A stretch of 7,967 bases of DNA from Gammaproteobacteria bacterium (GTDB lineage: Bacteria > Pseudomonadota > Gammaproteobacteria > Steroidobacterales > Steroidobacteraceae): the NCBI GenBank assembly GCA_003162555.1, contig PMNQ01000227.1, positions 1,391 through 9,357 on the forward strand. Direction: 5' to 3'. Below the pieces are notes generated by a model. That model did not search any database. It saw nothing but the letters and a program-made list of their open reading frames with translations, and was not told where the DNA came from. Made by a program: the position numbers and the translations under genes. Of this stretch, positions 1-5,432 are shown piece after piece (position 1 is the first letter of the stretch; each line of letters begins with the position of its first letter).

Positions 1-1790
1 TGCAGCTTGCCGCGCTTGCGCTCCCATCCCATCCATAGCCTTTGTCCGGCACTCCACACCCGCCGCCGGTGAAACAGCAGAAAGCGCTTGCCCGCAGGTC
101 CTGCCTCGTACACTGAATTCAGGCGCGCAATGCCGGCAACAGCCGCCTGCAGCAGTTCATCGTCGCCGTCGCGATGCTCCAGTGGTGCGTCCATCCAATC
201 GGAGAGCAGCGCAAAATAGAGTTCACCGTCCGCAGAGGCCAGGTGATGCACTTCCAGTCGCTCGATCTGCCTCTCGATTGCCTCGGGCGTGGTCAGCAAC
301 ATCGGCACTGCCACCAGCGTTCTCAGGCTGTCCGGGACGCCCGCTCGCAAGGCGAGGCCCGGCAAGGTCGTAGCGCCCAGGCTCTGCGCTACCGCACGAT
401 TGACCAGTGCCACCGCCACATCGAGCGCCGGGATAAATCCCAACACGGCCAGCCATAGCATGGGTTTGAGCCCAATCCCGTGGGCGTCGAGGCCGAGCAG
501 CAAACTACCCAGCACGATGCAGGCCAACAGCAGAATGGCAGCGATGTAGCGGCGCATTCCGTTTACCACAGACCAGTGGCGTGGCCAGGTCCACCACGAT
601 CGCTGGTAGCCAATCAGAGCAGAAAATGCCGCCCGCCCATGGCCGATCAGATGGAAACCCGGATCCGCTTCGCGTCCGGCGTCATTGCCGTCGCCGGAGA
701 CGCCAGGCAACTGAGCGGCCTGAACCGCGGCGCGCGCGACTTCCAGTTCGGGGCGCCTGGAGCCGCGCGCCAGATCTTCGATAGCGCTGCGATAAAGATT
801 GCGGCTGGCAAAATCCATTGCGGCAAAATCGCTGCCAGTGCGCAACTGCTCATCAACCAGGCTGACGTCCTCAAAAAACCCGGGCCAGTCCAGATCCGAA
901 AGCAAGCGCATGCTGGCAATGATGTTGCGCACGGTCACATTGGAGGCGCCCTGCCGCTGCAGCTCGTCGCGGGCGATCTGCTCGGCGTCCTGGCCCTTGC
1001 CGCTGAAGTGCTGCTCCAGCCATTGCAGCGCCGGCGTGACCTGCGGATCCTGGTCGCGCAGTCGCTGCGCGAGTTGCACGACGAAGGCCGGCAGGAATTC
1101 GCCGCCAGGTGGTTCCATGTGCTGCAGTACGTCGGGCTCGCCGGTGAGGCCATTGACACCCAGCAGGCGGTCCGCGACCGCATCGGCGTGCTGGCGTGCG
1201 TCGCGGTTGTTGACGATCTGTGCCGCTGCGCGTCGCAGGTTCTCCACCAGTACGATGCGCAGCGTGATGGCCACGGCCCACAGTTCACCAATGGTCAGTG
1301 GTTGTGAGCGCTGGTAGGCGCGCACAAAGCGGCGCAAGGCCTCCGGATCGAAGCGGCTGTCGGTATGGGCGATGAATGCCCACGCCAGTCCGAACACGCG
1401 CGGATAGCCGCGCAGCGGCCCGCCGGCCAGCTTGGGCAGCAGCCGGTAGAAACTCGGCGGCAGGTCCTGGCGAATTTCGCGAATCTGGTCTTCGACCAGG
1501 TGGTAGTTATCCAGCAGCCATTCGGCCGCGGGCGTAATGACACGGCCTTGGGCGGCTGTAGCGGCCATGCCGCGATAGGCGGCGAGCAAAATGGATTCGT
1601 TCTCGCGCAGGCGCGCGCCCAGCGAGCGGCGCCCGATGGGCTGTAGAGCGACCTGCTGGGCAATGGCGAGGCTGGCGGCGTGTTCCTCCAGACGCTCGAT
1701 GCTGAAGAGCTCGGCGCGGATGAGCTCATCCGTGTTCCACGGTGAAGCCGGTTTGCGTAGGTTGCGCCATCGGCGCAGCAGTGCAGTCAA
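1..1790 (-). CDS. ndvB: Cyclic beta-1,2-glucan synthase (NdvB/ChvB type), N-terminal part, runs off the left edge
   Basis: This family makes cyclic beta-1,2-glucans at the inner membrane from UDP-glucose; the glucans serve periplasmic osmoadaptation and host interaction. I translated the minus strand from 1790 to 3 by hand: 596 codons with no stop. Family signatures in order are IRAELFSIERLEEH (residues 24-37), AEWLLDNYHLVEDQIREI (from 89), then YPRVFGLAWAFIAHTDSRFD and QPLTIGELWAVAITLR. Two membrane helices lie near residues 416-434 and 439-463. The start of the glucosyltransferase (GT84) region follows, with IERQIERLEVHH (505-516), ALLSDWMDA and GWERKRGKL (588-596). Family members are about 2,800 residues, so only a fifth is present; the catalytic core and the phosphorylase-like C-terminus lie outside. 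No in-frame ATG exists between the upstream stop (1799-1797) and the conserved region, so TTG at 1790-1788 is the likely start. The family call is firm; the start is moderately sure. Confidence 0.93.
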   Translation of the reverse strand, partial: MTALLRRWRNLRKPASPWNTDELIRAELFSIERLEEHAASLAIAQQVALQPIGRRSLGARLRENESILLAAYRGMAATAAQGRVITPAAEWLLDNYHLVEDQIREIRQDLPPSFYRLLPKLAGGPLRGYPRVFGLAWAFIAHTDSRFDPEALRRFVRAYQRSQPLTIGELWAVAITLRIVLVENLRRAAAQIVNNRDARQHADAVADRLLGVNGLTGEPDVLQHMEPPGGEFLPAFVVQLAQRLRDQDPQVTPALQWLEQHFSGKGQDAEQIARDELQRQGASNVTVRNIIASMRLLSDLDWPGFFEDVSLVDEQLRTGSDFAAMDFASRNLYRSAIEDLARGSRRPELEVARAAVQAAQLPGVSGDGNDAGREADPGFHLIGHGRAAFSALIGYQRSWWTWPRHWSVVNGMRRYIAAILLLACIVLGSLLLGLDAHGIGLKPMLWLAVLGFIPALDVAVALVNRAVAQSLGATTLPGLALRAGVPDSLRTLVAVPMLLTTPEAIERQIERLEVHHLASADGELYFALLSDWMDAPLEHRDGDDELLQAAVAGIARLNSVYEAGPAGKRFLLFHRRRVWSAGQRLWMGWERKRGKL

Positions 1791-1805
1791 GAGCGTTCAA
1801 CAACC

Positions 1806-1824
1806 CACGGCAGCAGGTCTCCTT
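1806..1824 (-). promoter_or_regulatory. Strong Shine-Dalgarno upstream of ndvB, followed by a three-codon mini-cistron
   Basis: On the minus strand AAGGAGA (1824-1818) is the only strong ribosome-binding sequence before ndvB, but it lies 28 bases from the TTG start, which is too far. Ten bases after its GGAG core comes GTG (1808-1806), opening GTG GGT TGT TGA. The TGA ends at 1797, six bases before the ndvB TTG. This could be a tiny leader cistron from which ribosomes re-initiate at ndvB, or it could be chance. Confidence 0.3.
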
Positions 1825-1886
1825 AACTTTCGCGGCTTCAAGGGACTCGTGCGGTAAGCAGGTCAAAATACCGATTGGCTTTGCCG

Positions 1887-1961
1887 GCTGTCCGTACGCA
1901 GCCGCACATACACGCTCGGCTGTGGCAGCAATCAACCTGGGTTCGGTAGCGTACGGACGGC
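1887..1961. repeat. Long inverted repeat between the divergent genes
   Basis: GCTGTCCGTACGC (1887-1899) and GCGTACGGACGGC (1949-1961) are reverse complements over 13 bases with one mismatch, which would be a G-U pair in RNA. A 49-base spacer separates them. Each arm holds a CGTACG palindrome. The repeat sits between ndvB (minus) and the exported-protein gene (plus). It could be a paired operator or a leader stem. The sequence shows the repeat; its function is inference. Confidence 0.5.
1941..1950 (+). promoter_or_regulatory. GTTCGGTAGC motif, copy 1
   Basis: This 10-mer lies 70 bases upstream of the ATG at 2021, in the same orientation, and overlaps the right arm of the inverted repeat by two bases. 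It is identical to the copy at 6099-6108 and differs by one base from those at 3738-3747 and 4769-4778. Function unknown; proposed shared regulatory element. Confidence 0.4.
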
Positions 1962-2020
1962 TCCGAGGTAACGCGCGAATCTGCCCCGCAGTAACCAGTG
2001 AACAGTGAACGGAGCGCATC

Positions 2021-2824
2021 ATGCGAATCGGTTTAGTGGCATCTCTCCTGTTGCTGACGGCAACAGTTCCGGCGGCAGCGCAGGTGAGCATCAGCATCAA
2101 TATCGGGTCCTACCCGAACTTCACGGCGGTGCCGGGGTATCCCGTCTATTACGCGCCTGACGTCAGCGCCAATTACTTCTTCTACAATGGCCTCTACTGG
2201 GTGTACCAGGACGACAACTGGTATTCGAGTTCCTGGTACAACGGCCCCTGGGATGCGGTTGGTCCGATGTACGTGCCGATCTATGTCCTGCAGGTTCCCG
2301 TGCGCTACTACCGCCGCCCACCCCAGTATTTCAGGGGCTGGCAGCAAGACCAGTCACCGCGCTGGAACGATCACTGGGGTCGCGACTGGGCGCAACATCG
2401 CCCGGACTGGGACCGGCCCCGGCACAATGCGAACTCGGCTCCCGCCCCGCTTCCGGACTATCAACGCCGCTACTCGGGCAAGGACTATCCGCGCGCAGAC
2501 CAGCAGCAGGTCATACGCCAGCAGAACTATCACTACGTGCAGCCGACACACGCGACAACCCGGGCGCCACCGCAACAGGCAGTCCAACCGCAGCAGGCAC
2601 AGCAACCGCAGCGGGCACAGCAACCGCAGCGGGCACAGCGTATGCCGACTGCGCCCACCCCCGAGCAGCCGTCGCCTCGGGCGGCGCACGGTCCCGGCAG
2701 CGCGGGTGTTGGCGCTGCAACCCGCAATTCGCCCGACTCCACGCACCAACCGGATCAAACGCACCGCAACAATCAGCCTGAACAGAATGACCAGCAGCGG
2801 AACACGGACCACAAGCGCGACTAG
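2021..2824 (+). CDS. Exported Tyr/Trp-rich protein with WxxGxW-like motif and Gln/Pro-rich tail
   Basis: A 267-residue protein of unknown function, of a type common in beta- and gammaproteobacteria. A signal peptide is clear: a short basic start, a hydrophobic core at residues 5-16, and a likely cleavage after AAA at residue 20. So it is probably periplasmic or on the surface. Residues 29-115 are packed with aromatic residues, including WYNGPW (72-77), VPVRYYRRPPQYFRGW and repeated W-x-x-x-W spacing (RWNDHWGRDW). This half resembles proteins annotated as WxxGxW-repeat or hypothetical exported proteins. From about residue 145 the tail is low in complexity, rich in Gln, Pro, Asn and Asp, and surely disordered. 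It includes three six-residue repeats. No catalytic motif is seen. The start is well supported: GGAG at 2011-2014, six bases before ATG. It is read divergently from ndvB, and the regulator genes follow on the same strand after 66 bases. Confidence 0.85.
   Translation: MRIGLVASLLLLTATVPAAAQVSISINIGSYPNFTAVPGYPVYYAPDVSANYFFYNGLYWVYQDDNWYSSSWYNGPWDAVGPMYVPIYVLQVPVRYYRRPPQYFRGWQQDQSPRWNDHWGRDWAQHRPDWDRPRHNANSAPAPLPDYQRRYSGKDYPRADQQQVIRQQNYHYVQPTHATTRAPPQQAVQPQQAQQPQRAQQPQRAQRMPTAPTPEQPSPRAAHGPGSAGVGAATRNSPDSTHQPDQTHRNNQPEQNDQQRNTDHKRD
2585..2638 (+). repeat. Three tandem 18-bp repeats inside the exported-protein gene
   Basis: Three units of 18 bases (2585-2602, 2603-2620, 2621-2638). The last two are identical and the first differs at one base (a for g). 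They encode QPQQAQ then QPQRAQ twice, in frame (residues 189-206). The unit length is a multiple of three, so gain or loss of copies would keep the frame. Confidence 0.9.
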
Positions 2825-2890
2825 ATCCGCGGCCCACGGGCGCTTTGTTCCATACCGGACAGAGCCATCTGAAGGGCGTACCATTGGAGG

Positions 2891-3718
2891 ATGGCACTCA
2901 CCAGGCTTCAGAAAGGGCAAAAGGCTGCTGCGAAGCGCGGGGTGGCCGCAGTGGCAGCGCAAGCCATGGCGCTCGAGCCAGGCCCTCGTCAGAATCATCT
3001 GCTCGACGCCTTGCCCGCCGATGCCTACCAACGGCTGACAGCGCATCTGGAACTGCAAGAGTTCAAGCTGGGCGATGTGCTCTATGAGCCCGGTCGGGTC
3101 ATGCGCCACGTGTTTTTTCCCACGACCGCGATCGTGTCCATGCTGTACGTGATGGAAGACGGCGCCTCGGCCGAAATCGCCATCGTCGGCAATGAAGGGA
3201 TTCTGGGTATTTCCATGTTCATGGGCGGTGAGTCCACGCCGAGCCGCGCGGTCGTGCAGAGTGCGGGGTTCGGCTACCGCATCAGGGCGCAACTGCTGAA
3301 GAGTGAATTCGAACGCTACGGCCCGCTGATGCACCTGTTGCTGCGATACACGCAGGCGCTGATCACGCAGATGGCACAGACGGCCGTGTGCAACCGCCAC
3401 CATTCCGTCGATCAACAGCTATGCCGCTGGCTGCTGCTGAGCCTGGATCGCCTGGCGTCCAACGAGTTGACCATGACCCAGGAGTTGATCGCCAACATGC
3501 TGGGCGTGCGCCGCGAGGGCGTCACGGAAGCCGCTCGCAAGCTGCAGGACGCAGGCCTGGTGAAGTATCGCCGGGGCAAGATCACGGTACTGGACCGGCC
3601 GCGCCTGCAAGCCAGGTCGTGCGAATGCTACGAGGTGGTCAAGCGGGAGTTCGATCGCCTGCTGCCCTATAAGCTGCCGAAACTTCTGCTAAGTGCCGCG
3701 CCGCACATACACGGGTGA
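2891..3718 (+). CDS. Crp/Fnr-family transcriptional regulator, first of a tandem pair
   Basis: The protein is 275 residues from the first ATG. An effector domain of cyclic-nucleotide-binding fold (about residues 35-150) carries VLYEPG, RHVFFPT and VGNEG. A long helix follows (RYTQALITQMAQTAVCNR), then a Crp-type winged helix-turn-helix: TMTQELIANMLGVRREGVTE (194-213) with the wing GLVKYRRGKITVLD. The classical cAMP-contact motif of Crp (GE..RSA) is not recognisable, so the ligand is unknown. Cysteines at 167, 178, 244 and 246 are notable; C167 and the C-x-C pair recur in the next gene. The start is uncertain. GGAGG (2886-2890) touches the ATG with no spacer, and residues 1-25 look unlike the family, so ATG 2966 (residue 26) is a real alternative. 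It lies in line with the exported-protein gene and may be co-transcribed with it. Confidence 0.9.
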   Translation: MALTRLQKGQKAAAKRGVAAVAAQAMALEPGPRQNHLLDALPADAYQRLTAHLELQEFKLGDVLYEPGRVMRHVFFPTTAIVSMLYVMEDGASAEIAIVGNEGILGISMFMGGESTPSRAVVQSAGFGYRIRAQLLKSEFERYGPLMHLLLRYTQALITQMAQTAVCNRHHSVDQQLCRWLLLSLDRLASNELTMTQELIANMLGVRREGVTEAARKLQDAGLVKYRRGKITVLDRPRLQARSCECYEVVKREFDRLLPYKLPKLLLSAAPHIHG

Positions 3719-3737
3719 ATCGCTCTGCCACGATCAG

Positions 3738-3747
3738 GTTCGGTATC
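3738..3747 (+). promoter_or_regulatory. GTTCGGTATC motif, copy 2
   Basis: It sits in the 70-base gap between the two regulator genes, 41 bases before the ATG at 3789 and in the same orientation. Its presence suggests that the second regulator has its own control and is not only read through from the first. Function unknown. Confidence 0.4.
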
Positions 3748-3788
3748 TGTCGACCCTGCGAAATTCGCGCTGTGACTGAGCTGTGTTT

Positions 3789-4490
3789 ATGCCCAAGCGT
3801 GCCGACGTGTCCAATCGGATCCTTGCGAGTATTCCGACAGCGGAATATCAGCGCCTGAGCCGGCGACTCAGTCCGGTTACGCTCAAGCTCGGCCAGGTGC
3901 TGTACGAACCTGGCAAAGCAATCCGGCACGTCTATTTCCCGATCAATTGCCTGGTGTCCCTGCTGACCGCCGTCGATAAGGGCCGCACGCTCGAAGTGGG
4001 CATGGTCGGCAATGAAGGCATGGCCGGCATGCCCTTCATTCTGGGCGTGGGAGTCTCAGGAGTGCGCGCACTCGTGCAGGGTGCCGGCCGCGCGCTGCGC
4101 ATGGATGCCGCGCACTTCAGAACGGAGTTTAACCGGAACCCGGGCCTGCAACAGGCACTCTACCGCTACACCTACGCCCTGATGGCGCAGATCTCCCAAA
4201 CCGCGGCCTGCAATCGTTTCCATGACACCGAAGCGCGCCTGGCGCGCTGGTTGCTCATGACCAGCGATCGCGTCGGCTCCCATTCCTTTGACCTGACGCA
4301 GGCCTTCCTGGCTCACATGCTGGGTCTGCGACGTGTCGGCGTTACGGAAGCGGCCAGCGCACTGAAGAAACGCAAGCTGATCGACTACGTACGCGGCCAC
4401 CTGAAGATTCTGGATGTGGCCGGGCTAAGGCAGGCCTCTTGCTCGTGCTACCAGATCGTCAATGCCGTGTTCGCCCGCGCTCAGGGGTAG
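3789..4490 (+). CDS. Crp/Fnr-family transcriptional regulator, second of a tandem pair
   Basis: A 233-residue paralogue of the preceding gene, collinear with it almost throughout. Shared blocks are VLYEPG, IRHVYFP, MVGNEG (effector domain, about residues 10-120), the dimer-helix region RYTYALMAQISQTAACNRFH, and the helix-turn-helix DLTQAFLAHMLGLRRVGVTE (168-187). The wing is IDYVRGHLKILD. C141 and the C-terminal pair C218-S-C220 match C167 and C244-E-C246 of the first protein. As there, the canonical cAMP-binding residues are not recognisable. I chose ATG 3789; a GTG at 3783 is in frame and would add two residues. No strong Shine-Dalgarno is seen, only a weak GAG about ten bases upstream. The two probably arose by duplication; whether they form heterodimers is open. 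Confidence 0.92.
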   Translation: MPKRADVSNRILASIPTAEYQRLSRRLSPVTLKLGQVLYEPGKAIRHVYFPINCLVSLLTAVDKGRTLEVGMVGNEGMAGMPFILGVGVSGVRALVQGAGRALRMDAAHFRTEFNRNPGLQQALYRYTYALMAQISQTAACNRFHDTEARLARWLLMTSDRVGSHSFDLTQAFLAHMLGLRRVGVTEAASALKKRKLIDYVRGHLKILDVAGLRQASCSCYQIVNAVFARAQG

Positions 4491-4509
4491 TGAAACGGTC
4501 AGCTGCGCG

Positions 4510-4656
4510 CTATATGCGGCGTCCCTGAATGACGCGAATGATGATGATCACGATGGCGAGTACCAGCAAAATGTGGATAAAGCCACCCATTGTGTACGAC
4601 GACACCAATCCCAGTGCCCACAGTATCAGCAGCACGACCGCAATTGACTCAAGCAT
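4510..4656 (-). CDS. Small two-helix membrane protein, lmo0937 family
   Basis: A 48-residue protein that I translated by hand from the minus strand. It begins MLESIAVVLLILWALGLVSS, continues YTMGGFIHILLVLAIVIII and ends IRVIQGRRI. The two hydrophobic helices (about 4-20 and 24-41) are joined by the turn SSYTMGGF, and the end is basic. This matches the small lmo0937-type membrane proteins, whose function is unknown; such genes are often found among general-stress genes. The start is well supported: GGAG lies nine bases upstream of the ATG. It converges on the second regulator, with only 19 bases between the two stops and no terminator visible in the gap. Confidence 0.88.
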   Translation of the reverse strand: MLESIAVVLLILWALGLVSSYTMGGFIHILLVLAIVIIIIRVIQGRRI

Positions 4657-4675
4657 GGCCAGTCACTCCAGTGGT

Positions 4676-4692
4676 CGGTTCGCAGCGAACCG
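4676..4692. promoter_or_regulatory. Perfect palindrome upstream of the small membrane-protein gene
   Basis: CGGTTCG-CAG-CGAACCG: 7-base arms around 3 bases, ending 20 bases before the ATG at 4656 on the minus strand. It could be an operator or a leader hairpin just ahead of the ribosome-binding site. The arm shares GTTCG with the 10-base motif described elsewhere. Confidence 0.45.
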
Positions 4693-4763
4693 GGTGTCCG
4701 GCAACGTACACAGCTGAACAGGAGCGGTCTGCGCGGTATCGTACATAGGACTTAGGCTGTTTG

Positions 4764-4779
4764 TGTTCGATACCGAACA
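4764..4779. promoter_or_regulatory. Palindrome TGTTCG-ATAC-CGAACA
   Basis: Perfect 6-base arms around a 4-base centre. Read on the minus strand it contains GTTCGGTATC, copy 3 of the recurring motif. It lies about 110 bases upstream of the membrane-protein start and immediately before the region that could encode a small RNA on the plus strand, so it might serve either. Confidence 0.45.
4769..4778 (-). promoter_or_regulatory. GTTCGGTATC motif, copy 3 (minus strand)
   Basis: The same 10-mer as at 3738-3747, here on the minus strand and 112 bases upstream of the minus-strand membrane-protein start. In this copy the motif is part of a perfect palindrome. Confidence 0.4.
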
Positions 4780-4945
4780 GAATTGCCTGTCTCCAGGAGC
4801 CAGACTCCTCCTCAGTAGCGCTCCCTCTCTGAACCTGAGGGTTTACCCCCAACCCGCTATTCCACTCGCCCTCCTCCCAGCGCGAATGATCCGGGACGGT
4901 TCAGACCTGCACCGCCGCTGCGCGCAACCGCAGCGGCGGTTTTTT
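4780..4945 (+). ncRNA. Possible small RNA with anti-Shine-Dalgarno motifs, ending at a strong terminator
   Basis: No plus-strand protein gene lies just upstream of the terminator, so its transcript is unexplained. The stretch before it has ACTCCTCCTC (4804-4813) and CCCTCCTCCC (4869-4878), both complementary to ribosome-binding sites. A small stem, AGGAG/CTCCT, overlaps the first run. Such CU-rich loops are known from some proteobacterial small RNAs. The 5' end is a guess; I see no convincing -35/-10 pair. The alternative is that the terminator ends the long 3' tail of the second regulator mRNA. Confidence 0.3.
4911..4945 (+). terminator. Rho-independent terminator
   Basis: A perfect 12-base stem, ACCGCCGCTGCG (4911-4922) with CGCAGCGGCGGT (4929-4940), a 6-base loop CGCAAC and a run of six T (4940-4945). 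The T run is on the plus strand only, so it stops plus-strand transcription. The nearest upstream plus gene ends 420 bases earlier, at 4490. Confidence 0.93.
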
Positions 4946-4954
4946 ACTTTGTCA

Positions 4955-5031
4955 CTGGCGGAGGTTCGCCAGCGCACGGAAAGCCTCGCCGGGGTCCGCC
5001 ATGATGGCGGGTAACGAGTCTCCCGTTTTTT
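4955..5031 (+). promoter_or_regulatory. Hairpins in the yqjD leader
   Basis: Three stems: CTGGCG/CGCCAG (4955-4960, 4967-4972), CCGCCA/TGGCGG (4996-5001, 5005-5010) and CGGG/CCCG (5008-5011, 5022-5025) followed by six T (5026-5031). The last two share bases 5008-5010 and cannot form together, as in an attenuator. The last stem is short, so termination there is doubtful. Confidence 0.3.
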
Positions 5032-5055
5032 ACCACCGACTGTCAGGAACAATCC

Positions 5056-5418
5056 ATGAAACAGCAAACATTTGGCGCCGACCCGACCGTGGCGACCGCT
5101 AACGGCACTACCCTCGAAGCCGAGCAATCGGGCGTCGCGCGCGAATATCACGCCTTCGTCAGCGATGTCGAGGATCTCATTTCGTCGACGACCTCACTGA
5201 CTGGTGAAGATCTGGCCCGCGCCAAAGCCAAGTTGTCGGCGCGCATCTCGTCGGCCAGGGCCTCCATCGTCAGGGCCGGCGGCGCTGTGTCCGACCAGGT
5301 TCGCAACAGCGCAAAAGCCACCGACAGCTATGTGCGCGCTCAGCCGTGGCAGGCCGTGGGCATCAGCGTCGCCGCGGGCCTTCTGGTCGGTTACCTCCTC
5401 GGTCGTCGCGGCTCCTAG
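5056..5418 (+). CDS. yqjD: DUF883 family protein (ElaB/YqjD), C-terminal membrane anchor
   Basis: A 120-residue protein. Family members in E. coli (ElaB, YqjD) are tail-anchored inner-membrane proteins that bind ribosomes in stationary phase. The N-terminal 30 residues are variable. Residues 30-90 form a long amphipathic helix (EYHAFVSDVEDLI, ARAKAKLSARISSARASI). The C-terminus carries the family hallmark QPWQAVGISVAAGLLVGYLLG (from residue 96), one membrane helix at about 100-115, followed by RRGS. Length and layout are normal. The start is well supported by AGGAAC seven bases before the ATG. It is the first gene of a three-gene operon; the next starts 14 bases after its stop. The hairpin-rich leader upstream may control it. 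Confidence 0.92.
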   Translation: MKQQTFGADPTVATANGTTLEAEQSGVAREYHAFVSDVEDLISSTTSLTGEDLARAKAKLSARISSARASIVRAGGAVSDQVRNSAKATDSYVRAQPWQAVGISVAAGLLVGYLLGRRGS

Positions 5419-5432
5419 CCGACTCGCTGCCT

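Larger units (their letters stand above)
4657..5055. other. 399-base region without a protein gene, rich in RNA-like structure
   Basis: This gap separates the minus-strand membrane-protein gene from the plus-strand yqj operon. It holds, in order, a palindrome (4676-4692), an 8-base inverted repeat (CGGTATCG 4734-4741 with CGATACCG 4768-4775), a palindrome (4764-4779), two CTCCTCC-type pyrimidine runs, a strong terminator (4911-4945) and two or three hairpins before the yqjD start. Open frames crossing it have no family look and cross the terminator, so I treat them as chance. Confidence 0.7.

Noticed and set aside
480..1307. Long plus-strand open frame of 275 codons
   Set aside because: It lies opposite the uninterrupted ndvB frame, which matches a known family throughout; the plus-strand product has no family look.
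1838..1866. TTGACC on the minus strand as a -35 box for ndvB
   Set aside because: At 17 bases spacing the -10 position reads CCTTGA, which is a poor match, so I do not call a promoter.
1726..2100. Minus-strand open frame of 124 codons spanning the divergent intergenic region
   Set aside because: It overlaps both the signal-peptide coding part of the exported-protein gene and the start of ndvB, has no ribosome site and no recognisable domain.
2354..3415. Minus-strand open frame of 353 codons
   Set aside because: It is antisense to the exported protein and first regulator; its Arg/Leu-rich product is typical of a high-GC shadow frame.
4757..4780. CTGT...ACAG resembling a LexA site
   Set aside because: The spacer is 16 bases, where the enterobacterial LexA box needs 8; the palindrome inside does not match the known LexA forms either.
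4649..4852. Minus-strand open frame of 67 codons upstream of the small membrane-protein gene
   Set aside because: It starts at a TTG with a distant ribosome site, crosses the palindromes and overlaps the membrane-protein start; no family look.
4763..5014. Plus-strand open frame of 83 codons
   Set aside because: It reads straight through the strong terminator stem and T run at 4911-4945, so it is very unlikely to be translated.
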